Notes under the pieces: generated by a model
Database searches by the model: none
What the model was told of the DNA's origin: nothing
Seen by the model: only the letters and a program-made list of their open reading frames with translations
Assembly: GCA_947589055.1 (NCBI GenBank)
Contig: CANPZL010000011.1
Span: 1 to 54,217 of the forward strand
Reading direction: 5' to 3'
Origin: an uncultured Lachnospiraceae bacterium
GTDB lineage: Bacteria > Bacillota > Clostridia > Lachnospirales > Lachnospiraceae
Length of the DNA stretch: 54,217 bases
Shown here: one piece after another, positions 27,549 to 37,049 of the stretch
How positions within the stretch are numbered: the stretch's first letter is position 1
Layout: the number at the start of each line of letters is the position of its first letter
Translations under genes and position numbers: made by a program

Positions 27549-28369
27549 TAATCCAGTCTCCTTTGCTTAACCACATCCATATCCTCGTCCTTCTTAAGCA
27601 GTACGCCCAAAAGCGGCATTTCCTTCCGGATCCGCTCCGGCTCAATTCCTCCCAGCTGCAGCGCCCGCAGCCAGTCGATCAGTTCCGAGGTACTCGGCTT
27701 CTTACGAATATCCTTTAACTCCCGTAACCAGTAAAAGGTATCCATTGCCTGTTTTAATAAATGTTCATCCAGATGCTCAAAATGCGCATTGACGATCTCC
27801 GCCATCTGTTCCCGGTCAGGGAAATCAATATAGTGAAAGATACAACGTCTCAGAAAGGCGTCCGGAAGCTCCTTTTCCGCATTGGAAGTTATGATTACCA
27901 CCGGACGTTTTACCGCCTTTATCGTCTCTTTCGTTTCATGGATATAAAATTCCATCTTATCCAGTTCCCAAAGCAGATCGTTGGGGAATTCCAGATCCGC
28001 CTTGTCAATCTCATCGATCAGAAGAATGACCGGTTCCTCGGATTGAAATGCCTCTCCCAGCTTGCCAAGCTTAATATAATGCGCAATATCATCAACCCCT
28101 TCCTCACCGAACTGACTGTCATACAGACGTTGGATCGTATCATAGACGTAAAGACCGTCCTGTGCCTTTGTGGTAGACTTGATATTCCACACCAGAAGCC
28201 GCATTCCGGTAGCTTCATGAATGGCGTCCGCCAGCATGGTTTTTCCGGTTCCCGGTTCTCCCTTGATCAATAACGGTTTTTCCAGTTCCATCGCTACATT
28301 GACCGCCTGCATCAGTTCCGGTGCTGCGATATAGTGGCTGGTTCCGGTAAAGGTTCCTAAATCACTCAT
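27548..28369 (-). CDS. MoxR-family AAA+ ATPase
   Basis: Walker A GEPGTGKT (37-44), Walker B VILLIDEIDKAD (from about 114) and sensor-1 IITSNAEKELPDAFLRRC with an arginine finger. Length 273 is typical. MoxR proteins work with VWA partners to activate or mature target complexes; its partner is the overlapping downstream gene. AGGAGG precedes the ATG. Confidence 0.94.
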   Translation of the reverse strand: MSDLGTFTGTSHYIAAPELMQAVNVAMELEKPLLIKGEPGTGKTMLADAIHEATGMRLLVWNIKSTTKAQDGLYVYDTIQRLYDSQFGEEGVDDIAHYIKLGKLGEAFQSEEPVILLIDEIDKADLEFPNDLLWELDKMEFYIHETKETIKAVKRPVVIITSNAEKELPDAFLRRCIFHYIDFPDREQMAEIVNAHFEHLDEHLLKQAMDTFYWLRELKDIRKKPSTSELIDWLRALQLGGIEPERIRKEMPLLGVLLKKDEDMDVVKQRRLD

Positions 28370-28410
28370 AGTTTCCTCCTATTGGACGAGATGGCTCCGG
28401 CATATCCGGA

Positions 28411-30219
28411 TTACTCTCGTATCTGTCCATTGCCATGAATCACATATTTGCTGGACGTAAGCGCCAGCAGTCCCATGGGGCCTCTTGCATGAAGCTTTTG
28501 CGTACTGATTCCGATTTCTGCTCCAAACCCGAATTCAAATCCATCCGTAAAACGGGTAGAGGCGTTCACATAAACACAGGCGGAATCGATGCCCTCCGTA
28601 AATGCCCTTGCTGCCTCTTCATTTTCCGTAATGATGGCCTCCGAGTGTCCTGTGCTGTATCGGTTTATATGATCGATTGCCTCGTAAACGGATTTTACCA
28701 CCTTTACTGACAGGATTTTCGCCAGATATTCCGTTCCATAGTCTTCTTCGGTCGCTTCCTTTATAAACGGACTATAGCCTTGTACCGTTTTATCTCCTCG
28801 GATTTCACAGCCTTCTTTCAGCAGGTCTTCAATCAATAACGGCAGCACCTGATCCGCTATTTTTTCATGAATGACTAAGGATTCACAAGCGTTGCATACG
28901 CCAAGCCGTTGCAGCTTTGCATTATGAACGATAGGCACCACCTTCTCTACGTCAGCGTAACGGTCAATGTAGATATGACAATTTCCGGTTCCGGTTTCGA
29001 TCACGGGAATCGTTGCCTGTTCCACTACCGTCCTTATCAATCCGGCCCCGCCTCTGGGAATCAGCACATCAATATATGGCTTCATTTTCATAAACTGCGT
29101 TGCAACCTCCCGGCTGGTATCCTCGATCAGGGATATGGCGTTTTCATTGACTTCCATCGACTTTAATGCTTTTCGGATAACGGATACAAACGCCATATTG
29201 GTATAAATGGCATCGCTGCCGCCCCTTAATACTACGGCATTGCCGGTTTTGAAGCAAAGGGAAAATGCATCTACCGTTACATTCGGCCGGGATTCATATA
29301 TGATCCCGATGACTCCGAAGGGAACCCGTATCTGCTCGATCTGTAAACCGTTCGGCCGTTCAAACCGGGTGATGACCTCGCCTACCGGATCCGTTAAGGA
29401 AACTACCTGAATGACCCCTTCCACGATTCCCTTTAAGCGATCTTCATTCAAGGAAAGACGGTCCAGCAATGCATCCGCCATTTTGTTCATTTTTGCATTC
29501 GCCACGTCCTTTCCATTTGCCTTCAGGATCCGTTCTTTGTTTTCTTCCAGTTCCTTTGCAACTTTTAAAAGACAGGCATTTTTCTTTGCGGTATCCAGAA
29601 GGTTTAATTCCCTGCCGGCCTCTTTTGCTTTTTGACATACTTCCGTCAGGTTGAATTCCTTTGGCTGCATGATGACCCGGTTCTCCGTTACGATGATTTC
29701 CGGCCGGATGTCATGCATCTCTTGCTTGATCTTTCCCACGATCTGAAATTCATAGGCCAATGCGATCCGTTTCATTTTCGGGTGCTTCGACAAATACCGG
29801 TCATAGTATCCCATGCCATAACCGATCCGGTTACAGTTTAAGTCAAATGCCACCCCCGGCATGATAACCAGACTTTCTTCATCGGTTACCGGCTCCGTTC
29901 CCACCGGTTCCCAGATGTCATAAGCGCCGGGCTGAAGATCCTCCGCTTTATCAAAATAATAAAATTCCATGGAGTCACCTTCTACCCGTGGCGCCGCTAC
30001 CCGCTTCCCGTTTTCCAGACAGAACCGGATAATCGCACTGGTATCGATCTCGTTTCCCGTTGCCATGTAAAGACAGACGGTTTTTGCATCCATAAGCTCC
30101 GGGAACTGTAATACCTTTGAGACACATTCCGCAGACAGACGTTCCACTTCTTCCTCGGAAAGCGCAAGCCGCATTTCCCGGATTCTGTTTCTTGTTATTT
30201 TCTTATTTGTCATTTGCAT
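28411..30219 (-). CDS. proA: Fusion of 5-formyltetrahydrofolate cyclo-ligase and glutamate-5-semialdehyde dehydrogenase (ProA)
   Basis: Residues 1 to about 185 form a complete 5-formyl-THF cyclo-ligase (5,10-methenyl-THF synthetase), with the basic [12 protein letters not shown] start and the [11 protein letters not shown] loop. Residues from about 190 to 602 form a full ProA that reduces gamma-glutamyl phosphate to glutamate semialdehyde, with catalytic C445 in VCNACES and the RGGAGLIR segment. The frame is continuous with no internal ribosome site seen at the joint. It overlaps DUF896 by up to 17 bases; M3 is an alternative start. ProB lies two genes upstream, giving a proline operon with a folate activity attached. 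Confidence 0.93.
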   Translation of the reverse strand: MQMTNKKITRNRIREMRLALSEEEVERLSAECVSKVLQFPELMDAKTVCLYMATGNEIDTSAIIRFCLENGKRVAAPRVEGDSMEFYYFDKAEDLQPGAYDIWEPVGTEPVTDEESLVIMPGVAFDLNCNRIGYGMGYYDRYLSKHPKMKRIALAYEFQIVGKIKQEMHDIRPEIIVTENRVIMQPKEFNLTEVCQKAKEAGRELNLLDTAKKNACLLKVAKELEENKERILKANGKDVANAKMNKMADALLDRLSLNEDRLKGIVEGVIQVVSLTDPVGEVITRFERPNGLQIEQIRVPFGVIGIIYESRPNVTVDAFSLCFKTGNAVVLRGGSDAIYTNMAFVSVIRKALKSMEVNENAISLIEDTSREVATQFMKMKPYIDVLIPRGGAGLIRTVVEQATIPVIETGTGNCHIYIDRYADVEKVVPIVHNAKLQRLGVCNACESLVIHEKIADQVLPLLIEDLLKEGCEIRGDKTVQGYSPFIKEATEEDYGTEYLAKILSVKVVKSVYEAIDHINRYSTGHSEAIITENEEAARAFTEGIDSACVYVNASTRFTDGFEFGFGAEIGISTQKLHARGPMGLLALTSSKYVIHGNGQIRE

Positions 30220-30427
30220 ACTTCATTCCAGCTTCCTTTAGATTTTTCACTGTGCCATCCGGATACTCCACGACCACATTTTCTAAGGATTGGCGCATAT
30301 TTCTCCGAATGGACATCAAATATTCTTGCCGAAGACGAGTCTGTTCCTCCTGCTCTTTCCGGGTCAGTCCTTCCGTCTTGGATTTATGATACAGCACGTT
30401 GATCCGTGCGATTCCTTCCTCTGTCAT
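30203..30427 (-). CDS. DUF896 (YnzC/YozD-type) small protein
   Basis: A 74-residue soluble helical protein with the family pattern [20 protein letters not shown] followed by [15 protein letters not shown]. subtilis YnzC is a member with a helical-hairpin structure and unclear function. It overlaps proB by four bases and the folate/ProA fusion by up to 17, so all three are translationally coupled. Confidence 0.9.
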   Translation of the reverse strand: MTEEGIARINVLYHKSKTEGLTRKEQEEQTRLRQEYLMSIRRNMRQSLENVVVEYPDGTVKNLKEAGMKYANDK

Positions 30428-31272
30428 TTATGAACCTCCTTCAGATAATTCTCTAATTTAAAATCCGGTGAGGGCTTTGCATGGAACAGGGTTCCCACAT
30501 CCGCACCCTGAAACAGCTCGCTTAAGATCTCAATCCGCTGTCCATTTAAGATTACCATATCCGCACCCATAGCCGTTGCGATCGATGCGGCGGTCAGCTT
30601 TGTTGCCATTCCTCCGGTTCCCAGATTCGTTGAAACCCCCTTTGCCATCTCCATCAATTCCGGACTGATGTCTTCCACCTCCGAGATCAATACCGCCTCT
30701 TTGTTGTAATGGGGATCGTCTGTATATAATCCGTCTATATCAGACAGAAGAATCAGGCAGTCCGCCTTTACCAGTGCCGCAACAATGGCAGACAAGGTAT
30801 CGTTATCGCCGAATTCAATTTCTTCCGTAGCCACCGTATCATTTTCGTTCACAATCGGGATCACGCCAAGCTGTAACAACTCATTAAAGGTATTTATGGA
30901 ATTCCGCCTCCGTTCCTCCGAGGTAATGACATCAAACGTCAACAGTACCTGAGCCGATCCCTGATGATATTCATAAAACAGTTTCTGATAGATCATCATC
31001 AGTTGTCCCTGTCCCACTGCGGCACAGGCCTGTTTTAAAGATGTGGTGCGGGGGCGTTCAAATAATCCCAGCGCCTTTGCCCCTACTGCGATGGCACCTG
31101 AAGATACCAGGATCACATCTTTTCCCTGATTTCTTAAGTCGCACAGAAACCGTACCAGTTTTTCCATCTTTGTATAATCCAGATTTTGTGTATTCGTATG
31201 TACCAGAGAGGAGGAACCGATCTTAATCACGATTCGATTTTTTCTGGCTAATCCTTCCCGTATTCTGCTCAT
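30424..31272 (-). CDS. proB: Glutamate 5-kinase
   Basis: First step of proline synthesis: ATP-dependent phosphorylation of glutamate, feeding ProA. It has the amino-acid-kinase fold with IVIKIGSSSLV near the N-terminus, LLTFDVITSEERRRN, IPIVNENDTVATEEIEFGDND and GTGGMATKLTAA. At 282 residues it lacks the C-terminal PUA domain found in E. coli ProB, a common short form. AAGGAG precedes the ATG. The feedback proline site lies in the kinase domain, so regulation may still occur. Confidence 0.95.
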   Translation of the reverse strand: MSRIREGLARKNRIVIKIGSSSLVHTNTQNLDYTKMEKLVRFLCDLRNQGKDVILVSSGAIAVGAKALGLFERPRTTSLKQACAAVGQGQLMMIYQKLFYEYHQGSAQVLLTFDVITSEERRRNSINTFNELLQLGVIPIVNENDTVATEEIEFGDNDTLSAIVAALVKADCLILLSDIDGLYTDDPHYNKEAVLISEVEDISPELMEMAKGVSTNLGTGGMATKLTAASIATAMGADMVILNGQRIEILSELFQGADVGTLFHAKPSPDFKLENYLKEVHK

Positions 31273-31308
31273 AGCAAGCTCCTTATTTTATGTATTTTCC
31301 CTGCTTCA

Positions 31309-32985
31309 TCAATAGCTCGGACAAAACTGTGCGGCAACCGCCTCGGCAACCCGGATACCGTCAACTGCAGCGGAGGTAATACCGCCTGCATAGCCGGCTC
31401 CTTCTCCACAGGGGAAGAGATTCCGGATATTGCTTACAAAGTCCTGGTCCCGTTCGATTCGAACCGGTGATGAGGTTCGGCTTTCGATTCCGCTGAGAAC
31501 CGCATCTTCCCGGCCAAAACCATGAAGCATTTTATCAAAGGAAATAATTCCATTCATTATAGCACTATTCACAAATTTAGGCAAACAGTCGTTCAAGTCT
31601 CCAAAGGCAGATTGCCCCTTTAACTCCGGCTGAATTCCGCCGAAGGAAACAGAAGGCCGATGATTTTTATAATCCCCTACCAGTTGTACCGGAACCTTTC
31701 CCTGTCCGACATGATATGCCTGCCGTTCCCATTTGCGTTGAAATTCAATCCCTGCCAGCGGGCCGGTTCCTTCAAAATCCGCCGGGGTTACGTTTACTAC
31801 GATCGCACTGTTGGAATTTCTTGCGTTCCTGCTTCGATTGCTCATACCGTTTACCGCAATCCGTCCCGGCTCCGAAGAAGCATCGATCACATAACCGCCG
31901 GGACACATACAAAAGGTGTAAACGGCCCGTCCGTCCGGCGTCTGGTGCGTCAGCTTATAATCCGCCGCAGGCAGGCTTGCCGCTTCCCGGCCGGTTCCGT
32001 ACTGTACCGCCTGAATCATAGATGCTTCATGCTCGATCCGCAATCCTACCGCAAATGCTTTCGGAGTAAGCAAGACGCCTCTGTCAAAAAGCTGATAAAC
32101 GGTATCCCTTGCACTATGCCCGATTGCAAGGATCAGGCATTGGCAGGGAAGCTGTCTTATGATTCCCTTTTGCCGGACGATAATTGATTCCACCCGGTCC
32201 GCATTCTTTTCCCCGGTCACAAAATCCATAAAGCAGGTGTCAAACCATACCTGTCCGCCCAGACGCAGGATTTCTTCCCGCATTGCCTGTACCACCTGTT
32301 GCACAACATCGGTTCCGATGTGCGGCTTATTTACATATAAAATATCGCCGGAAGCTCCAAAATCGGCAAAGGTCCGCAAAACAGCGCCGATCCGCCCTTC
32401 CTTATCCCTTATCATGGTATTTAATTTCCCATCGGAAAAGGTGCCCGCACCGCCCTCTCCAAACTGTACGTTACATTCCGGATCCAGCAAACCGCCATTC
32501 CAATAAGCCTGTACGCAATGCACCCGTTCCTGTACCGATTTTCCTCGTTCCAATAAAATAGGCTGAAACCCTGCTTTCGCCAGACAGTATCCGCAAAACA
32601 GACCGGCAGGCCCGGTTCCTACGATAACAGGTGCGTAGGGCAAAGGGATTTGCGTCCTGTCTTCCAGATGAGCGGCAACAGACTTGGTAAAATCATACTC
32701 CGGCTCCCGGACAGTGACGATATTTTTCTTTCCCAGCAGGCGTGCCTCCTGTTTTTCCGACAGACCGGATACCTCGATGCTGTAGCTGTAGCAAAGCGCC
32801 GACTTATCCCGTGCATCAACTGACTGTTTCACGATTTTATAGTCTGGCAGTGTTGGACTATGGACTGCCTTTTGAACCGCCCGGTCAAGGTCCGCTTTGG
32901 TATGCAGCACCGGGAGCTTAAGCTGCTGTATCCGAAGACGGTCCGGTGCCGGATTTGGATTCTTATTATCCGTTCGTTTCTTCAT
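31309..32985 (-). CDS. FAD-dependent dehydrogenase-like protein (COG2509 type)
   Basis: A flavoprotein with an FAD-binding GTGPAGLFCGYCLAKAG loop after an N-terminal alpha/beta region of about 110 residues, a GEGGAGTFSDGKL loop, and the C-terminal FPCGEGAGYAGGI segment that closes over FAD. I start it at ATG 32985, which overlaps the stop of the upstream flavoprotein (ATGA); a 13-codon extension exists. The reaction is unknown for this family. At 558 residues it is full length. Confidence 0.88.
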   Translation of the reverse strand: MKKRTDNKNPNPAPDRLRIQQLKLPVLHTKADLDRAVQKAVHSPTLPDYKIVKQSVDARDKSALCYSYSIEVSGLSEKQEARLLGKKNIVTVREPEYDFTKSVAAHLEDRTQIPLPYAPVIVGTGPAGLFCGYCLAKAGFQPILLERGKSVQERVHCVQAYWNGGLLDPECNVQFGEGGAGTFSDGKLNTMIRDKEGRIGAVLRTFADFGASGDILYVNKPHIGTDVVQQVVQAMREEILRLGGQVWFDTCFMDFVTGEKNADRVESIIVRQKGIIRQLPCQCLILAIGHSARDTVYQLFDRGVLLTPKAFAVGLRIEHEASMIQAVQYGTGREAASLPAADYKLTHQTPDGRAVYTFCMCPGGYVIDASSEPGRIAVNGMSNRSRNARNSNSAIVVNVTPADFEGTGPLAGIEFQRKWERQAYHVGQGKVPVQLVGDYKNHRPSVSFGGIQPELKGQSAFGDLNDCLPKFVNSAIMNGIISFDKMLHGFGREDAVLSGIESRTSSPVRIERDQDFVSNIRNLFPCGEGAGYAGGITSAAVDGIRVAEAVAAQFCPSY

Positions 32986-34205
32986 ATCTGACTTCCCGCC
33001 CTTCTTCCTGTTTCCCATGCCCAAAGCAGATTATAGCCGCCGCAGCAGCCATCCACATCCAATAGTTCACCTAGCAGATAACAGCCGGGGCGGATCCTGG
33101 ATTCCATCGTGTCCAACTGGATCTCCTTTAGCGGAATCCCGCCGGCTGTTACCTGTGCCTCTGAAAACCCTTTTTCGCCTGTAATGGAAATGGAAAACGA
33201 TTTTCCCAATGCCGCCAGTGCTTTCAGTTGTTTTAATGTGACAGCAGCTATAGGCAAGGTATCCGGAATGCCCAGCCGTCCTAGAAGGTATCCGGCCAGT
33301 TTATCCGGCAGATAACCGGACCAGACAGATAACAAGGTCCGATAACCGCATACTTTCTGCATCTGTTTTAATTGCTCCGTTAACGCTTCCTTTGTGTACT
33401 CCGGGAAGAAATCCATCAATAAGGTAACCGGATTCCCATGCTCCAGCTCGATTCCGGCATATCTGGACAGATTAAAGATCACGATACCGGATACTCCATA
33501 TCCGGTAAACTGTATCTCTCCGCTGTCCCGGCAAAGAAGCACTCCATCCCGCCAAAGAGCAGCCATACCCTTTGTCCGTACCCCCTGTAGCCGGTTCCAG
33601 CCCGGTTCTTTGCATGTCAATCCGCAAAGCGCCGGCAGGCATGTGGTTACCGTATGACCGATATGCCTTGCCAGTTGATAACCGCTTCCGTCGCTGCCGA
33701 GATTAGGGGAGGCCATACCTCCCGTAGCAAGGACCAGTCGTTTCCCATAGTAACTCTGATTTTGTGTAGTTACCCGTATTTCATGCTCCCCCAGCCAGAC
33801 GATGTCTTTCACCGTTTCGTTGCACCGCAGTTCGCCCCCGTATTCCCGGTACGCCTGTTCCAGCGCATGAACCAATGCTCCCGCCTGTCCGGAACGGGGA
33901 TATAGATAGCCTTCCCGTTCCACTGCCGGAATGCCCAGTTTCCGAAAAAATTCCTCTGTCTCTCTACAGGATTTTGGCGTAATAATCCTGCCGATCTCCG
34001 GCTCCGTTTCCTCGCAGACGGAATGGTAACAGGATAGGCTCACATGACGATTGGCGAAATTACATCTTCCGTTCCCGGTCGCATACAGCTTTTTCCCGGC
34101 TTTTTCCTTTTGTTCCAGTATGAGGCAGCGCCTTCCTCTCCCGGCCGCCTCGATTCCACAGACAAGGCCGGAGGCGCCGCCGCCGACAATGATTACATCA
34201 ACCAT
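32982..34205 (-). CDS. HI0933-like FAD-dependent oxidoreductase (BaiN/aminoacetone oxidase family)
   Basis: Starts with a Rossmann loop, DVIIVGGGASGLVCGIEAAGRG. The internal YATGNGRCNFAN and C-terminal GELLDVDGCCGGYNLLWAW motifs are characteristic of the HI0933/YhiN family. Members include BaiN, linked to bile-acid dehydroxylation in a Clostridium, but most have no known substrate. The start at 34205 is favoured by AGAGGA 5 bases upstream; a 30-codon extension lacks homology. It is coupled to the next flavoprotein. Confidence 0.9.
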   Translation of the reverse strand: MVDVIIVGGGASGLVCGIEAAGRGRRCLILEQKEKAGKKLYATGNGRCNFANRHVSLSCYHSVCEETEPEIGRIITPKSCRETEEFFRKLGIPAVEREGYLYPRSGQAGALVHALEQAYREYGGELRCNETVKDIVWLGEHEIRVTTQNQSYYGKRLVLATGGMASPNLGSDGSGYQLARHIGHTVTTCLPALCGLTCKEPGWNRLQGVRTKGMAALWRDGVLLCRDSGEIQFTGYGVSGIVIFNLSRYAGIELEHGNPVTLLMDFFPEYTKEALTEQLKQMQKVCGYRTLLSVWSGYLPDKLAGYLLGRLGIPDTLPIAAVTLKQLKALAALGKSFSISITGEKGFSEAQVTAGGIPLKEIQLDTMESRIRPGCYLLGELLDVDGCCGGYNLLWAWETGRRAGSQI

Positions 34206-34246
34206 ATGTATCCTCTCCCATATTTTATCCGGCTGTCGATTGCGCC

Positions 34247-34285
34247 AAAGCAGGCTCCTTCGATCGCTCGGCAGGAGTCTGCTTT
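34247..34285 (-). terminator. Strong hairpin, possible terminator
   Basis: AAAGCAG (34247-34253) pairs with CTGCTTT (34279-34285), and CTCCT (34255-34259) with AGGAG (34273-34277), giving an interrupted 12-bp stem between the unknown membrane protein and the flavoprotein gene. On the minus strand it is followed by GGCGC and no T-run, so termination would be weak; on the plus strand it is followed by CCTTTG. Confidence 0.4.
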
Positions 34286-34291
34286 CCTTTG

Positions 34292-34897
34292 TCAACTGGA
34301 ATAGGTCTGCAAAAAATCAAAAAGCTCCTTTTCGTTTTTTACATATATCCCTTCCACCAACTCCGATTGTATCCGCTCCGGCAGGGACCACAGTTCAATG
34401 TTCGTGTACTCATAGACTTGCGTGCGGTCTGCATAATAGACGATCACCGCATTATCCCGGACGCCGATCACATACCCTTGCTCTTTCTCCGGTTCACCAT
34501 AATACTTCGCTAACGTAACGGATTCCGGTGAAAAAGATATAAGCACCATCCGTTCCAAGCCCTCTGCCTGCTCCTTTGCCGGAGCCTGTTCCCGATAACC
34601 ATTGGCATAGACCAGCATATCCAGCCGGTTATTACCGATCAGCTCTGCATCTGCTTCCTTCTCCTGCCGATTGAGCAGAACGCCATTTTTATCATAACTT
34701 TCAATGATAATATTCGTATCACGGGTCACCTTATCCGAACCTTGTAAAACAGATACCGTTTTGTTCTGTGCCTGCTCCGTCGTCGAAGTTGATGGTTCCG
34801 TTGTTGACTTTCGGGCTGCGGTAAGAAAACTCAGCTGATAGGCAATAATCGTTCCTGTCAGCAAGATACCGGCACCCAGCCATATTTGTTTCCACAT
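34292..34897 (-). CDS. Membrane-anchored unknown protein, BofC-like tail
   Basis: An N-terminal signal anchor (about 5-25) is followed by a Ser/Thr-rich linker (30-50) and two soluble segments. The last 60 residues (GYVIGVRDNAVIVYYADRTQ to the end) resemble the compact C-terminal domain of forespore-intermembrane proteins such as BofC, but the match is by eye only. CAGGAGG precedes the ATG. It sits downstream of a SpoVB-like flippase, which makes an envelope or sporulation role plausible. No catalytic residues are evident. Confidence 0.7.
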   Translation of the reverse strand: MWKQIWLGAGILLTGTIIAYQLSFLTAARKSTTEPSTSTTEQAQNKTVSVLQGSDKVTRDTNIIIESYDKNGVLLNRQEKEADAELIGNNRLDMLVYANGYREQAPAKEQAEGLERMVLISFSPESVTLAKYYGEPEKEQGYVIGVRDNAVIVYYADRTQVYEYTNIELWSLPERIQSELVEGIYVKNEKELFDFLQTYSS

Positions 34898-34972
34898 AAC
34901 GCCTTCCTCCTGTCTGAATTATCTCCAAACAAAAGGATTTCATTCAGCAGCAGAAAGAAAATTTCGGTTTTC

Positions 34973-36613
34973 TTACATCAGATGGAGTTTTTTTGCCAGC
35001 CGAATGAGGAGGGCTCCCTTGGGCAGACTGCTTAATTCCGCTTCTGTCACCCCGTTAAACAGAAAGATTGCGGCAAAGTAAGTCAACACGCCCAGCAGAA
35101 AGGCAATGAAAAATCCAAGCGTATTGTTATGGGTAAAATAATCCGTAACATAATAACAGCCCCAGCACATAATGCCCATGAATCCGGAAGCCAGAAATGG
35201 GATGCCAAAGGTACGCTTCCATTCCAGCCGGAAGCCAATATGCCGGTAAAGGGCAACGCAGTTTAAGACGCAGAGGACAAGCGCAAATGCGACTGTAGAG
35301 ATCATCAGGCCCCAGACGCCCAGATTGCAGTACCGCATCAGGACGAATGCTAAGACCGTGTGGATTACCAATGCAAAAATAGAATGGATCACAGGCAGAC
35401 GGAGATGATCCGTTGCCTGCAAAATAGCATTCGTCACGGTAGACAAGGCAAAGAACAGCACAAAGGTACTGCCTGCCAGCAGCAGATTCCCTGCCAGTTC
35501 CGGATAGTGAGCAGTCACACCGAAAATCATCTCTATGATCGGTCCTCCCAAAACTGCCAGCCCTACCGTGCAGGGAATGGCAATCAGCATCGTCACCTTA
35601 ATGGTAATTCCGGCTTTGGACAGGATACCGGAGGTATCGCCGGACGCCTTTGCACCGGCAATATTGGGCAGCATTGCGGAAGATAATGCATTGGCAATCG
35701 CAACCGGAACGTTTACCATCAAAAGATATTTACCGGTATAGATACCATGCATGGTTTGTATATCCGGCTGTTCATATCCAAGATGTTCCATAACGGCATA
35801 AATCATATAATTATCAATAAAAGGACTGACATTGTACAAGGTTGCGCTTAATACCATAGGCGTAACCGTTAGGAAAATAGTCCGAAAAATCAGGCCATAG
35901 GAATCAACCGGTGCTTGTTGTCCTTTCTGGAGTCGTCTCTTCAGGGAGGGTCTGAAAACAACATAAACAACTAAAACAAACAGCAGACCAGTCAAAACGC
36001 CTGCCACGGTGCCAAGCGTACTGCCGATCGCTCCATAGGTTGGAAGCTGATCTTCCGGATCTGCCTCTACATAAGGACGAACCAGCAGATAGGCAGCAAG
36101 TACGCTGACAATGGCATTCATGATCTGTTCAAAGATCTGAGAAACGGAGGTAGGGACCATCGTTCCCTGACCCTGAAACAAGCCCCGGAAGGTGCCTAAG
36201 ATTGCAGAAAAAAACACCACCGGTGCCAGCACCCGAAGTACCGGTACTGCGGCGTCTGCTTTTACCAGAACCGGAGCGGCAAAATAGCAAAATAAGGCGG
36301 CAAGCATACCTACCACCACCGCATAAAGAAATGCCCCTTTAAAAATACGGTCTGCATTGACATATTCTTTTTTGGAATTTTTTGCTGCCAGCATCTTTGA
36401 GATCGCTACCGGCAGGCTGTAGGAGGAAATGATCAGAATAATGCTGTAAACAGAATAAGCACTGTCGAACAGGCTGTTCCCCCGGTCGCCGATAATATGG
36501 GTCAGAGGAACACGATAAATCATTCCAATGATACGCACTATGATTCCTGCGATTGCAAGAATGCCTCCCTGAAGCAAAAAGCTGTTTCGGCGGTTTTCTT
36601 TTGTCTTACTCAT
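34973..36613 (-). CDS. SpoVB/MurJ-like polysaccharide flippase
   Basis: About fourteen membrane spans in 546 residues, with the MOP/MVF-superfamily N-terminus (LLQGGILAIAGIIVRIIGMIYRVPL, GNSLFDSAYSVYSIIL). The group includes SpoVB, YtgP/YkvU and MurJ-type lipid II or lipid-linked sugar flippases. Which substrate is moved cannot be told from sequence. AGGAGAAG precedes the ATG. It follows cdd by about 40 bases in the ybeY-led unit. Confidence 0.88.
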   Translation of the reverse strand: MSKTKENRRNSFLLQGGILAIAGIIVRIIGMIYRVPLTHIIGDRGNSLFDSAYSVYSIILIISSYSLPVAISKMLAAKNSKKEYVNADRIFKGAFLYAVVVGMLAALFCYFAAPVLVKADAAVPVLRVLAPVVFFSAILGTFRGLFQGQGTMVPTSVSQIFEQIMNAIVSVLAAYLLVRPYVEADPEDQLPTYGAIGSTLGTVAGVLTGLLFVLVVYVVFRPSLKRRLQKGQQAPVDSYGLIFRTIFLTVTPMVLSATLYNVSPFIDNYMIYAVMEHLGYEQPDIQTMHGIYTGKYLLMVNVPVAIANALSSAMLPNIAGAKASGDTSGILSKAGITIKVTMLIAIPCTVGLAVLGGPIIEMIFGVTAHYPELAGNLLLAGSTFVLFFALSTVTNAILQATDHLRLPVIHSIFALVIHTVLAFVLMRYCNLGVWGLMISTVAFALVLCVLNCVALYRHIGFRLEWKRTFGIPFLASGFMGIMCWGCYYVTDYFTHNNTLGFFIAFLLGVLTYFAAIFLFNGVTEAELSSLPKGALLIRLAKKLHLM

Positions 36614-36654
36614 AGCTCGCTTCTCCTAAATCCACATATTTCTTAAGTCGACGA

Positions 36655-37041
36655 TCATTCCGCAGAAAGCCGGAATGCATTGGGGAGAAGATCCTGCAGG
36701 GAATACACCTGTACCTCCTGCTCTCCTTCCAGGTAGATTTGAATATCCGGACAAAATTCAGCCATCACCTGCAGACAAATACCGCAAGGCCATGCCGGTG
36801 TTCCGTTGCTGCATACCACTGCGATCGCCTCAAACTCCCGTTTTCCATCGGATACAGCCTTGAAAATTGCGGTCCGTTCCGCACACACAGCAGCCCCATA
36901 CGACGCATTTTCTATATTACAGCCAAGATATACACTTCCATCTCCAGTAAGCAAAGCCGCACCCACCCGGAATCCCGAATAAGGTGCGTATGCCTGTTTC
37001 ATTCCTTCTTTAGCTTGTTCAATCAAATACTGCTTCGTCAT
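36655..37041 (-). CDS. cdd: Cytidine deaminase
   Basis: Converts cytidine and deoxycytidine to uridine forms in pyrimidine salvage. Zinc ligands C53, C86 and C89 with the catalytic E55 lie in AVCAERTA and PCGICLQ, and substrate contacts in CNIENASYG. At 128 residues it is the small tetrameric type. GGGGGATTT precedes the ATG. Confidence 0.96.
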   Translation of the reverse strand: MTKQYLIEQAKEGMKQAYAPYSGFRVGAALLTGDGSVYLGCNIENASYGAAVCAERTAIFKAVSDGKREFEAIAVVCSNGTPAWPCGICLQVMAEFCPDIQIYLEGEQEVQVYSLQDLLPNAFRLSAE

Positions 37042-37049
37042 AAATCCCC

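Noticed and set aside
34205..34295. N-terminal extension of the HI0933-like protein by 30 codons
   Set aside because: The extra residues show no family similarity, overlap the hairpin at 34247-34285, and the internal ATG has the good ribosome site.
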